Part shown: positions 37,669-49,832 of the stretch, piece by piece
How positions within the stretch are numbered: the first letter of the stretch is position 1
Layout: every line of letters begins with the position of its first letter
Source: Parapristionchus giblindavisi
Taxonomy: Eukaryota; Nematoda; Chromadorea; Rhabditida; Diplogasteridae
DNA: 64,000 nucleotides
Assembly: GCA_943737045.1 (NCBI GenBank)
Contig: CALSFV010000106.1
Location: 181,200 to 245,199 of the forward strand
Direction: 5' to 3'
Made by a program: the position numbers and the translations under genes
The notes under the pieces: model-generated
Databases searched by the model: none
Told to the model about the DNA's origin: nothing
What the model saw: only the letters and a program-made list of their open reading frames with translations

Positions 37669-38115
37669 GAGTGGAACTGTGACATCGAGAATACCGCTCA
37701 ATCTTGGGCCAACGGTTGTCTCTTCCAGCACTCGAACAGCAAAACCTCGGGCGAGAACCTATTCTACTACCACAGTTGGACTGCGGTATTTGATCTTTGA
37801 TCTTTGATCTTTGATTTTTCGGTCTCTAGGTGAATGTCTCGTTCGTGCCACAACGTGCATGTGACTCATGGTCGAATGAGTTTCAAGAGTAAGGTCTGAA
37901 CAGTATCACTCTTACTGTGGAACAATTCTCTGCTGGAATCGGACACGTTACTCAGGTCTTTCATTTCTGATCTTTGATCTTTGACAGAAAAGAACGTATA
38001 ATCTTTGATCTTTGATCTTTCAGATGGCTTGGGCTCTTTCCAATCAACTCGGATGTGGTGTTGCTCTTTGTCAGAACAATCTAGAAGCGCTAGTTGTATG
38101 CCAATATCAAGCAAA
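37669..38115 (+). pseudogene. CAP-domain gene, internal exons, copy B
   Basis: Exons 37669-37785, 37830-37955 and 38024-38115 match copy A. The acceptor CTCTAG before 37830 is intact, unlike copy A. The same in-frame TAA after Phe-Gln-Glu is present, so that stop predates the duplication. The Cys-rich last exon is deleted at 38158, and the first two exons are absent. Confidence 0.78.
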
Positions 38116-38663
38116 GTAAGCAATCATCTTATATTTTAGAGATCATACAATATTATCTTCAAGATAGGAAGCGACTCCCTTTCAATGCTAGATCAGTGAT
38201 AGAGCAGACAGACCACGAGATTAGATCGATGGGCAGAGACGCAGAGAGTCATCGCGCGCTCACATTCCCGAATTGAGAACACTATTGAGACTGGTGGCGG
38301 GCGGGGATAACTTCACGAATTGACAAGAATTTTAAAAATAAATATTTTAATTAATTTTAATATTGCATTTATAATAATTAATTGTGACTAATTTTCAGCA
38401 TTGCACAAGATACTTGCCGTGTTTTTAGAAATGAGAAAAAATATAAATTAAATTTTAATTATTTTTGTAATAACCATATGAAATGAGAAAATTGAAAATT
38501 AAAATTTTAATTAATTTTTATAATTGCATAAATAGTAATTTTATTCATTGCGCCAAATTATCTTCTTTTTTTGTTCTTTTTTACACATTAGCATAGTGAG
38601 AGCAGAAATAAAATAAGCAAAAAGCAATGAGCGCAATTTAGACTTGTCCTCTTTTGCTAATTC

Positions 38664-38743
38664 TCTTCGGGGAATCGAACTTTCTTGCCGACCAACCGAA
38701 CGGTTTGACAATTCGAGCTCTTATCCACTAGGCCATGGGTCCC
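38664..38743 (-). repeat. tRNA-derived SINE, copy 6
   Basis: Minus-strand A box TGGCCTAGTGG and B box GTTCGATTCC. It carries the CGTTCGGTTGG variant shared with copy 7. Confidence 0.6.
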
Positions 38744-39298
38744 TGTTATGTGAAACGTCAAAGGATCTGTATATACTCACTTGAATCACCACATATGTAC
38801 CGATGTGTGGCCCCGCCCCTTTCTGGTGGATATACCTATACCTGGTGGATAAGTATATACCGATTTTGACTCCGCCCATTTAACTTCGCGGGGAAGGACA
38901 CCATAGGCCAATGTGAACACACCCAAAAATCTTTATCAATTATAGCGAGAAGACTCCCAGATGACCGATCTTCAGAGAAATTCCTCGATCCATGATGGTG
39001 ATGACCTTCCGATGACGTCATCACTGACCGGAGCGAAAAGACGATTCAACCTGTTGAATATGAAGTTACAATGGATTCAAAGATTCGGTCTTTCGACTAA
39101 GACCCCTAAATACCTTAGAGAGTAGCATCACATCAGTGATTGATACACGACCTCGTCGACGACGCGAGAAGATCACTGTACATGGATCTGAAATGGGTTT
39201 CAAATGAAGTAAATGAATGTCCAAATAACTAAGAAACTGTCCTCATGAGTCCGAGTCGTGAAGACTTCCGGGTCATCCGTCGCTTCTTCAGAGTCTAA

Positions 39299-39658
39299 AG
39301 GCTCGTTAAAAATGAGTTGAAAACCGAAATCGGCGACTTTCCACCTGTTAAAAAAGTACCCGGAAAGTCGAAAATGGAAACACGTAATTTGAATTCGCGC
39401 GCGCACAAAGAGGTGCGGGAGTTCAAATTCCGACTTTCCGTCATCGAATTTTAGCAGTTTAAATGGAAATTCAACACCATACTCGCCTAAAAATGCAATC
39501 CGCGGAAATTCGCTGTCGGAAAGTAGGAATTTGAATTCCCGCACCTCTTTGCGCGCGCGCGAGTTCAAATTTCGTGTTTCCATTTTCGACTTTCCGGGTA
39601 CTTTTTTAACGGGTGGAAAGTCGCCGATTTCGGTTTTCCACAATTTTTTAACGAGCCA
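39299..39658. mobile_element. 360-bp palindromic MITE with TAA target duplication, copy 2
   Basis: Starts AGGCTCGTTAAAAATG and ends TTTTAACGAGCCA, flanked by TAA at 39296-39298 and 39659-39661. The uninterrupted sequence in unit B (about 32605, GAGTCCAATCAACGACG) shows a clean insertion into the splice-like module series. Confidence 0.8.
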
Positions 39659-40399
39659 TAACCAACGACGTCGATGATGACCTGCTCCAGACGACGTTCG
39701 TTGAACATGATAAATCGACCTATAAAATGGATAAAAGATTAGATTAGATTCGATGTTCAGACCTTGGCCAATCACTTTGTACACTTTTTGATCTATGTCA
39801 ATGGGAATCATCGAATGGTGAAGAGAACGTTGACAAAGGTTTATGTTCCCGTTTATTCAGAAATATTACAGTATGTATTCAAAAGATGCCGTGTTCAAAA
39901 GTACAGTAAAGAAAGACGTCTCTCCACTGATTTCGCAATCTCTCGCTTCCTCCTTTTTGCAGTTTTCGAACTCGGCATAGTTCAATAATGCGCAACGACA
40001 CAAAAATAAGCTAAAGATAAGATGCATACCAGTTACAGAGGTACAACATCCACGACCATCAGTCCAAATCCCTGGGTTCTGCGCTACAGAAGACGTCCTT
40101 CATTTGATGTTGTCCGATTGACCTTCGTAGACATCATCTCCGATGGCTGATGGGTCTGAAATAGATTTTAATGGTTTGGAGAAACAAGAGAGGGAAAATG
40201 AACGAGGAACGACATTGTAAAGATCAAAGATCAACTTTCAAAAAAGGACAATACTTGAAACTAGAGGAAAGAAGACGTCCGAAAACTGCAAATGAAAAAA
40301 ACAAGAATAGAAATGCGTAGTCTACATATAATAATGAATCATATGAAAATTGAAATATAATGGTTGAATGGCTAGGCAAATAAGATAGCAAAGAAGGAA

Positions 40400-41270
40400 T
40401 GACAGAAGGAGAGGGAGGGATATGGCAAATGACAAAAAGAGAGGGATGGATATAACAAATGTCAAAAAGGAATAACAGAAGGAGAGGGAGGGATATGGCA
40501 AATGACAGAAGGAGAGGGAGGGATATAGCATATTACAAAAGGAATGTCAGAAGGAGAGGGAGGGATATAGCATATTACAAAAGGAATGTCAGAAGGAGAG
40601 GGAGGGATATGGCAAATGACAAAAGGATGTCAGAAGGAGAGGGAGGGAAATAGCAAATGACAAAAGGATGTCAGAAGGAGAGGGAGGGAAAGAGCAAATG
40701 ACAAAAGGATGTCAGAAGGAGAGGGAGGGAAATAGCAAATGACAAAAGGATGTCAGAAGGAGAGGGAGGGAAATAGCAAATGACAAAAGGATGTCAGAAG
40801 GAGAGGGAGGGAAATAGCAAATGACAAAAGGATGTCAGAAGGAGAGGGAGGGAAATAGCAAATGACAAAAGGATGTCAGAAGGAGAGGGAGGGAAATAGC
40901 AAATGACAAAAGGATGTCAGAAGGAGAGGGAGGGAAATAGCAAATGACAAAAGGATGTCAGAAGGAGAGGGAGGGAAATAGCAAATGACAAAAGGATGTC
41001 AGAAGGAGATGGAGGGAAATAGCAAATGACAAAAGGATGTCAGAAGGATAGGGAGGGAAATAGCAAATGACAAAAGGATGTCAGAAGGAGAGGGAGGGAA
41101 ATAGCAAATGACAAAAGGATGTCAGAAGGAGAGGGAGGGAAATAGCAAATGACAAAAGGATGTCAGAAGGACAGGGAGGGAAATAGCAAATGACAAAAGG
41201 ATGTCAGAAGGAGAGGGAGGGAAATAGCAAATGACAAAAGGAATGACAGAAGGAGAGGGAGGGTACAGCA
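40400..41270. repeat. homogenised 41-bp satellite, unit C
   Basis: From about 40600 to 41250 the unit AAATGACAAAAGGATGTCAG plus AAGGAGAGGGAGGGAAATAGC repeats about 16 times with few changes. It is the inverted counterpart of 20790 and 34280, but here one variant has taken over the array. Confidence 0.9.
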
Positions 41271-43849
41271 AAATTACAAAAACAAGTATAGCAACACGTA
41301 CATCCAATGAAATTGGCGGGAAGAATGAATAGGGAACAGCGATTCATAAACAATATCGCTGGTCAGGTTCACGCGCTGTCTTTCCTTTCTTGTACTCTCT
41401 CTATTATCCATACTCTCTCACTTTGTCTCTATCTCTGTCTGTACTCTCTTCTGTCTGGACACTCTCTCCTCTGATCAAACAATCATCACATAACAATAAG
41501 ATGATCCTTTGATCAGAGTGATCTACCGTCGATAGTGTTTTTCTATCATTGGTTCCCTCCTTTCTCTGGCATTTTCCCGCCAATTTCAACAGAGGCACGT
41601 GTCGCACTGCGTGATATTTCGATCAGTATTGGTTCAGTATCCCTCTATCCATCCTTCAACCTCCCTCTACCTCTCCCTTTCTCTCCCTCTACCTCTCTCT
41701 CCCTCTCCCTCTCTCTCTACCTCTACCTCTCTCTCCTCATGTGCAGGCTACGTGTTAGTATTCTTGTTCATTTTATTTGCATCTTTCGGTCGGATTTCCT
41801 CTCGTTTTCTCGATTTTTCCCTTTTCTAAGTTGACATTTGAACTTTACCCCGTCATTGCCCGGTCCCGTCTCCCATATGCATCATGAAATTATGCAAATC
41901 ATTTTCAGAGCGATCAGCTCTACTTGAGCGGTGGTGCCAGCGAAGGTTCGGCAACAATGAAAGGTGCCACGTCGAAGTTGTAAAGGACCCCAAGGACTGT
42001 GATCTTTAAGGATGCCGTTCTTATCACCCTTGTCAATGGTATGTACCTTATATCTAATTTTTATGCATCGTTACATCTCGCTTGCGTATCCAAAGTAAAA
42101 TGTACTCTGTCGTGTCGATGTTTCGTTGAGTGTTGGATCTCAAGTGGAAAACAATTACTGGCAGACGGTACTGTAACCATCGATCGGCTGTTAGAAGGTA
42201 CCGTATCGGTCAATTGAAATCGTTAGATCAATGGTTGGCTACCGCAACCTACAGTATTTCTTGCTCATTTTTTTTCCACTTGAGACCCAATATCCTACGA
42301 ACGCCAGACATGACTCTTTAGAGCAGAACCCTTTACATAGCTTTTACATTTCTTTTGAACATTCTGAATTGTTTCTGAATAAAAGGAACATTAACCTTTG
42401 CCAACGTTCTCTTCACCATTTAATGCTTCCTTTTGACAGAGATGAAAAAGTGTACAAAGTGATGAGAACGTTAGAAAATAATAATAATAATAATTTATTT
42501 ATCTTTAACGATAAACAGAGAGATGAAAGAGAAATTTCTAATTATTGAATTTATTCTAATCTCTTATTCATTTTATAGGTCGATTCATCATGTTCAACGA
42601 ACGTCATCTGATGAAGATGATCATCGACGTAATGGATTGTGAAGGGGCGAGGGATGACCCGTAAGCCCTCACGACTCGGACTCATTAGGAGAGTTTCTTA
42701 GTAATTTGGACATTCGTTTACTTCATTTCAAGCTCATTTCAGATCCATGTACCGTGGTCTTCTCGCGTCGTCGATGAGGTCGAGTATCAATCACTGATGT
42801 TCTACCACTCTCCAAGGTACTTTGTGGTCTTAGTGGAAAGTCCAAATAGTTGAATCCATTCTAACTTCATATTCGACAGGTCGAATCGTCTTTTCGCTCA
42901 GACCGTTGGTGACGTCATCAGAAGGATGTCGCTACCATCATGGATCTTCAGAAGAACGGAGGTCGCAGGAATCTTTCTTAAGATGCGTCATTTGGCAGTC
43001 TTCTGTCTTGAATTGATGAGGAGAGTTTCATAGTATCCTGGACATTCCATTACTTTATTTCAAATCTATTTCAGATCATTGTCGTACGTCTTCTTGATAT
43101 CGCAGAAGATGTCATCTATCGATAAACAGTTTGCTGCTACATTTCAAGGTACTTAGTTGTTTCACAGTAGAAAGTTCAAATAGTTGAATCCATTCTAACA
43201 TCATATTCAACAGGTTGAATCGTCTTTTCGCTCTGGTCGTTGATGACGTCATCAGAGGCTCATGGATCGCCTTCCATCAAGGGATCGTGCGAGGGATGGC
43301 TCAAGATACCCCTAACGAATCGGACGCATGAGGAGAGTTTCTTAGTAATTTGGTCATTCGTTTACTTCATTTTAAACCAGTTTCAGTGCCATGGTCTTCG
43401 GTATTCCGGCGACCGCGGTCTTATGGCGTAGCCGGCGTCGACATATTTCAATCACCTGCTGCACACCAAGGTACTTAGTGGTCTTAGTGGGAAAGCCGAA
43501 TCGTTGAATCCATTTTAACTTCATATTTAACGACAGGCCCAACCATCCTTTCGTTTGATGACGCGATCAGAAGGTCTTCGATTCATATCATCATCATTAC
43601 TGCATCGGAAGAACGGATGTCGCAGGAGTTTCTCTGAAGATCGGTCATCTGCGAGTCTTCTCGCTAGAATTGATAAAGATTTTTGGGTGTGTTCACATTG
43701 TCATATGGTGTCCAAGCCCGCGAAGTTAAATGGGCGGAGTCAAAATCGGTATATGTAAAGGGTCCACCAGAAAGGGACGGAGCCATACATCGGTACATAT
43801 GTGGAGGTTCAAGTGAGTATATGTAGATCCTTTGACGTTTCACATAACA

Positions 43850-43928
43850 GGGACCCATGGCCTAGTGGATAAGAGCTCGAATTGTCAAACCGTTCGGTTG
43901 GTCGGCAAGAAAGTTCGATTCCCCGAAG
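43850..43928 (+). repeat. tRNA-derived SINE, copy 7
   Basis: Plus-strand A box TGGCCTAGTGG (43858-43868) and B box GTTCGATTCC, at the right arm of unit C. Confidence 0.6.
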
Positions 43929-44104
43929 AGAATTAGCAAAAGAGAACAAGTCTAAATTGCGCTCATTGCTTTTTGCTTATTTTATTTCTGCTCTCCCTAT
44001 GCTTATGTATAGTGTGCGACAGAGGTCCCTTAGATTGATCGTGAACTAACTTATTTTCCTCAAAATTACCATAAATATTTAAAAATATTAATAAAGGCAT
44101 TGCA

Positions 44105-44470
44105 TTTTGTATTCAAAGTGCTTTCAACGCACGTTCGATAACTTTCTAAATTTATTCATGACATGACTAGTATGCATCAGGTGTGTGCGGTAAGGGGAAA
44201 TATCGTCCATTGCCGAAACGAAATATTTCGACAATTTTAAACTTAACCTTTTGAAGTGTGATATTGTTTTTATCGAACATTAGACGTAGCGGCAGAACCA
44301 TGAATCACAAATATTAATATTATTGCATTAAATAAAAATGTTAAAACTACACATCATACTATAATTTTAACTTTAGTGTACATGTAAACCTAAAAAATGT
44401 ACATTACAAACGATTCTTTTATTTATCAAAATCGTAACCAAACGAAAACAGTAACAAAAATAAATTGCAA
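44105..44470. mobile_element. decayed relative of the 12.5-kb hAT element
   Basis: CAGGTGTGTGCGG near 44178 resembles the terminal CAGGGGTGTGCGG. ATTGCCGAAACGAAATATTT and ATCAAAATCGTAACCAAACG echo 12550-12720. Comparison with unit A near 23030 (ATTCAATAAGTAG) shows that this DNA was inserted here. The ends and target duplication are too worn to define. Confidence 0.5.
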
Positions 44471-44750
44471 CAACGATTCAATAAGTAGAATATTCTATAT
44501 CATCCGATCATCTCACCCACGAGTGAATAGTGAGTATTGATTGATTGTGTGAAAGGTACGGTATCAGAATGCTTGTCAACCGTTCTTCTAGCAGCATACT
44601 GATTTGTAATGGTAGCGCAATAAATTTAGTGTGCTTTGGCTTCCGAAAAGGGCAAAACCCATAGTCAAATAGATATATCACGCGTGTCGTGTAAGGTTCG
44701 AATAAATAATATCATTGAAAAAGTCGAAAATGAGCAGAGGTGATTTTTTC

Positions 44751-46172
44751 GTAGTCCATAGGGTCCCCAACAAGTTAGCACGAGCTTTTTTGCATATCTT
44801 CATTTTCAACGTCGAGAGACGACGTCAAACTTTTTTTGACGCCGAAATCGGCCGACTTTGGAGCTCTGTAGCTCTTCGGGTTGTGGTTTTGGTATTGAGT
44901 CGCCAACAGAAGAATTTACTGGAATGACCAGGAGAATACACCTGCATTATTGGCCGATCGATATTTTTATTAGTATTTTTGTAAATCGATTTTGTTATAT
45001 GGTTCTTAACAAAAATCGAAGCCAAAAGGTTTTAATAGCTCAATCGACTGATCTTGACGAGAGCTTTTCAACGGTATGCGTACTATATGTGGTAGCCTTC
45101 GAAAGTTATGAGCATTTCAAGATTTTAATAGCGTGCTATCGCACGAGAGGAGAGTGACGCAGTCAGTGATCTACCCTCTCTTCTACCTCGTGTGAACAAC
45201 ACGCCCATTTTAATAAGTTTTACTGTTGTTATATCACATCTCTAAGTTATTTTTAAAAACTTTCTAGTATTCATTTTCATTATTAAATTCATAGTTATTA
45301 ATCAATCTATGAATATTAATCATCATGAATCCAAATGACAACTGTACAACAAAATGCTTCAAATTAACAGGAATATTTTATTACACTCTTCCTCGACTGC
45401 CATCCTAAAGAAATCATCTTCGTGTTGTCCTAGAATTATCTCGGCCTCGTCCTCCTCATCATCACCCCTTCCTCGAAAACGTCATCATCCATCTCCGAGT
45501 CCTCCGATTAATCCACAACCCTTCTCTTTCCCGTTGTGTTAAAGTTTTCACGTACTAATAAGTTGAAGTGTATTCTCTTACACGGTTTTCATAATCACAA
45601 GAAAAAATTTCGACAAAAACAAAATCAGCAAAAGAAAACTGCTGCAAGGAGGATCGAACCCCTGACAGTCAAAAGTTAACGGCGAACTTATCCACTACAC
45701 TACACAGCTAGATGTTGTAATGTCTGATAGAAGAGTTCATCAACTAATCCATATGGATTGTGTATGAAACTACACGAATTTTCCCAATCAAAAAATCTTG
45801 AAATGCTCATAACTGTCGAAGGCTACCACATATAGTACGCGTCAGCATACCGTTGAAAAGCTCTCGTCAAGATCAGTCGATTGAGCTATTAAAACCTTTT
45901 GGCTTCGATTTTTGTTAAGAACCATATAACAAAATCGATTTACAAAAATACTAATAAAAATATCGATCGGCCAATAATGCAGGTGTATTCTCCTGGTCAT
46001 TCCAGTAAATTCTTCTGTTGACGACTCAATACCAAAACCACACACCGAAGAGCTACAGAGCCCCAAAGTCGGCCGATTTCGGCGTTAAAAAAGTTTGACG
46101 TCGTCTCTCGACGTTGAAAATGAAGATATGCAAAAAAGCTCTGGCCAGCTTGTTAGGGACCCTAAGGACTAC
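44751..46172. mobile_element. 1.4-kb foldback element in right arm of unit C
   Basis: Arms 44751-45124 and 45795-46172 are near-exact reverse complements (for example CCAAAGTCGGCCGATTT near 46065 against AAATCGGCCGACTTTGG near 44845). The 670-bp centre holds a tRNA-like sequence and no convincing gene. No target duplication was identified. Confidence 0.75.
45650..45712 (-). repeat. tRNA-like sequence inside foldback element
   Basis: Minus strand: CTGTGTAGTGTAGTGGATAA (D-arm-like) then AGGGGTTCGATCCTCCT (T arm with paired stem) and TGCAGC, which pairs with the 5' GCTGTG apart from two G-U pairs. The anticodon stem does not form well, so I call it a tRNA relic. Confidence 0.5.
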
Positions 46173-46899
46173 CAAAAAATGCATTAATATGTGGGGGTCA
46201 AAAAATGTGCCAACCACCCCCGGATTTTACTCGATTCTTCAGTGACTCGCGTGATATACTATAGAAGTATTAATAAAACAAAACAAGAATATTTTTTACA
46301 CAATGAAAAAATTACTATTTATGCAATTACAAAATGAATTTAAATTTAAATTTTTAATTTTTCTCATTTATCAAAATACGGAAAGTATCTTGCGCGGTGC
46401 TAAAAAATTCTTTAAATTAATAATTATAAAAGCAATTTTAAAATTAATTAAAATTTTAATTTTTAAAATTCTTGTCATTTCGTGAAGTTATCCCCGCCCT
46501 CCTCCATTCTCAATAGTGTTCTTAATTCGGATTGTGAGCGCGCGATGACTCTCTGCGTCTCTACCCATTGATCTAATCTCGTGGTCTGTCCGCTCTATCA
46601 CGGATCTAGCAATGAGAGGGAGTCGCTTCCTATCTTGGAATCAATTCTGTAGAGATTTGTCTCTTTGTGTATCACATTCACACTGGTCTTACAAAGATAT
46701 TAATCTATCTACAAAATGATTTCAGTAATGATCGATAATCTCTGCACTTGTAATTGATTTGTGTGCGGTTAACAAAATACCTATGACTCGCAGAATTTAT
46801 TGCACTGAAGTGCACGTTGAGGCACGAACGAGACATTAACCAAGAGATCGGAACAAATCAAAGATCAAAGATCAAAGGTCAAAGATTAAAGATCAAATA

Positions 46900-47653
46900 C
46901 CCGTCCAGCTGTGGTAGTAGTATAGGTTCTCGCCCGAGGTTTTGCTGTTCGAGTGCTGGAACGTTGGCCCAAGCTTGAGCTGTATTCTCGATGTCACAGT
47001 TCCACTCCTGAAGGGAAAACTACCGTAATCTTAGATACGGCCTGTCAACTATTAATTGGTTTTTTTCTACGCCGCCGTATAGCAATACCACTGCCACTGT
47101 AATACCCGAACACATATCTCTCTCTGCGCGCACACAAAATCACCGGGTTTACAGAGTGTGAATGGAGATGGAGGTTTCGTACCCCGGAGTGAAGCGTTTG
47201 TTAAATCGATTTCCAGTTAGACAATTCACTATTCAGATATAGATTACGGTAGAATAAACTACAATTTGTAGCATATTGGATGCGGCTGGGAATGTCTTGC
47301 CGAGAGCCGTGTATGTTCCGAGGGCGATCGATGAACGCAGCTTGTTATGTGCAGCGAGGATTACTGTAATTATCGATTGACATTTACAGTTAACGAAGCA
47401 ATAAAGAGTGTTGCTATAACTGATCAACAATGTGTTTATTGTGTAATCAATCATTAGCCTTCGATGATTACAGTAATTTGATCAATAGCTTATTCGTCAA
47501 AAGGAATCGATCAATACTCTATTAAAGTACAGTAATCAATCAATACTCCATCACTACAATAATGAATAAGATACCATCTCTCTCAGCCTGGCTGAACAAG
47601 CCATTGCAAGTGGTTGAGAAGGCTGGAGTAGCTAAGAAGAGCAGAAACCACAT
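46900..47653 (-). pseudogene. CAP-domain gene, 5' exons, copy C
   Basis: Exon 1 (47575-47653) starts MWFLLFLATPAFSTTC, a convincing signal peptide. Exon 2 (47263-47363) carries the CAP signature AAHNKLRSSIALGTY. Exon 3 (46900-47007) matches the first exon of copies A and B but is about 10 bp shorter, which shifts the frame. A stub of exon 4 (about 46810-46850) runs directly into 3' flank, so the rest is deleted. This copy supplies the two exons missing from A and B and shows the original layout: signal peptide, CAP domain, Cys-rich tail. As it stands it cannot encode a full CAP protein. Confidence 0.78.
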
Positions 47654-48072
47654 ATCCGTTTGTGTTTCATCTTGCTCGGATACAAGCTTATATAGTGTGT
47701 AACTAGAGGTGTGGCACAGGAGCATATCAAACGACTGAAAGCATTGTAACTATTGTTATTCTTGACTATTGTGTGTAGGAGCCAACTCCCACAGGAGCCA
47801 TTGCACCGACGAGTGAACAGTATCATATTATATATTTTATCAACGTGCGTATGCACGAAACGAAACACATAAAAGTGACTAGTGAAAATTCATGAAATTT
47901 AAATGTGATATATTGGGGGGGGGTATTAATTGATTATGAGAAAGATATGGTATGATATGGGGTACTGTTGTGTATAGATAGATTGGACTGCATTACACTG
48001 ACCTACTTTGTACTGTTATGCTTGAAGGGCATTAGTTGTGTGTCTTTTAAAGTTATAATTGCTTCATTGCAG

Positions 48073-48523
48073 TCCGTCATGTGACCAAAATGCCAATTTT
48101 TCTCCCCCATCGATGGGCACGGCGGCTACTCTACCACGAGCCTCTGGTCCTCCATCAATTGCCTCATCTTTTACCGTACGCGGACTCGGAGCCAAGTCAT
48201 TATCCGCTGCGCCATCTCGCGTCTCCTCATTCGGACCGCCCCCACCATCTCCGATCGTGTCTGCTTCATGCACCCTGTACGCCAGCCATTCTTCAGTTTC
48301 GTTCAGCGCAGACTCGGTGCTTGAAGGAGATGAATCGACCATCTATCGATCGGCACTCTCGCATCGAGAGAATTCTCTCCCCGCATTACGGTAGGTTACG
48401 GTATCAATCGATATTATTTCCGTCCATCAGATAATCAATATTTCCTGATTCAGGGGCGGAGTCGCTCATGTGAGGTCGTTGTGTGATCGTGAACTGAACA
48501 GCGATGATGAGGAGGAGTGTTGA
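48073..48523 (+). pseudogene. 3' exons of gene X, copy C (best-preserved end)
   Basis: Exon 48073-48390 (acceptor TTCATTGCAG, donor TTACG|GTAGG) is fully open and encodes a Ser/Pro-rich segment with SFTVRGLGAKSLS and EGDESTIYRSALSHREN. Exon 48454-48523 gives the acidic C-terminus and TGA. A short exon ending GAGTGAACA (47819) matches 29582-29624 of the long copy. The upstream domain exons are replaced by the CAP gene on the other strand, so this is a fragment. An internal in-frame loss relative to 29940-29990 is also visible. Confidence 0.55.
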
Positions 48524-49027
48524 AGGGATTACGGTAGATTCTGTGTACTATACTTTGTTCTCTAATCGATATTCTCTTGTTTAATGTTAGTCTTCTAATA
48601 GTAGTGCACGCTATTTTACTAATAATTCTAATTATTAACTGGCCAATTTCTGTACATACCGTAGTAGTGTTGTTATTGATTTTAATGATTAACGATTACG
48701 GTAGTCCCACCCCCGACTGGTATCATGAACTGAAACGGCTATTCATCCTTGTATCTCATATGTAAACTGATTTTGATCTCTTCTTGTACCATAACCTCTG
48801 ATCTTTCGTGTACTTCTATTGATTATATCGTGTTACAGTATTTATTGATTACTGTAGCTCTTTGATATAAAGATTTGCTAGAAGAATTTCATTGTGTGTT
48901 TATCGACAATCTGAATCACGTATCCTCCTTTATCTTCTTCAATTCTTTTGGTAGAATTTTCCGTTGCAAGTAGCAGTATGTAACAGTACTGTTGTAACGA
49001 CTGATGTAAAGGGGTTCCACTCACAAA
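48524..49027. other. gene X 3' flank, copy C
   Basis: Matches 16096-16480, including the hydrophobic UTR frame, then diverges near 48945. No gene is seen. Confidence 0.45.
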
Positions 49028-49832
49028 CGTTCTTTAGGATGTGTTCTTTGAAAAGGTAATTATTGAGTATACCGTCAAGGCCTTTTAGATCTCCTTTGGT
49101 ATTTCGAAATTTAAAGTCTACTTAAAGTCTGCACTTGAAGTCTACTTCAAGTCTGTGACGCAGTATAAGTAGACTTTAAGTTTCGAAATACCAGAGTACG
49201 AGGGGGTGGACAATTCGGCAACGCCCATTGCGGCAACGAGTCATAAATCGGTTGGGAGATGGCCTATGGAAACAAAGGTTGTATCATAGTTATCAGTAGG
49301 GGTATACGATATTGGGCTACCGTAACCGTTGGGAATTCGGAACTGATTTTTTCATTCGACCCATGGGTTCATGGTTGACGATGATGGCACGAGATCAAAT
49401 ACTAGTGGCCATTATATCATCATTGAGCCAACTTTCATTTTTCTAGATACTGTAACCCGAACTACCATAATCGCACAGGGGTTTCCTTGAATTTCGCTAC
49501 AATATAATAGGGTACGGAAGCTAGATTACGGTAGTTCGGGTTACGGTATCCAGAAAGATAAAACTTGGCTCACTGCTGATATTATGGCAACTAGCATTTG
49601 GTCTCGGAGCTTCATGAATTTTTCGACTTCGGCAATTTTCAACAATAAAAATGGCCGAAAATGAAAACGAAACGAAAATGAAAAGTCGACTAAAAAATCA
49701 GTTCGCGATTCCCAACGGTTACGATAGCCCAATACCGTACACTCCCACTAATAACATTCTCTTGTGAGGTCGTAAGTCTAAAAGATCGTAGTGTCAATAA
49801 TTACCTTTTCAAATAACACATCATAAAGAACG
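49028..49832. mobile_element. 805-bp foldback element rich in TACGGTA motifs
   Basis: The outer arms CGTTCTTTAGGATGTGTTC... (49028) and ...ACACATCATAAAGAACG (49832) are near reverse complements. An inner pair runs about 49300-49470 against 49525-49740 (GATTACGGTAGTTCGGGTTA). A smaller palindrome of AAGTCTACTT units sits at 49115-49195. No target duplication is clear. Confidence 0.7.

Larger units (their letters stand above)
29817..38158. repeat. long duplication unit B (direct copy of A)
   Basis: Collinear with unit A. Differences are an insertion of a 120-bp MITE at 33342, absence of the 487-bp element and of the A-specific 120-bp copy, and a longer satellite. There is also a jump at 38158 from the CAP intron straight to an arm (CAAGATAGGAAGCGACTCCC) that in unit A starts 400 bp further on. 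That jump removed the last CAP exon. Confidence 0.85.
38160..46760. repeat. duplication unit C, inverted relative to A and B
   Basis: Left arm 38160-39300 is in the same orientation as 24839-26000. From about 39800 the order is the reverse complement of unit B: 39900-40280 mirrors about 35100-35460, 41280-41600 mirrors 33900-34250, and 41640-42600 mirrors 32700-33890. The right arm ends near 46760, and 46480-46700 is the reverse complement of about 16721-16990. Two further elements are nested in its right arm (44105-44470 and 44751-46172). Confidence 0.8.
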
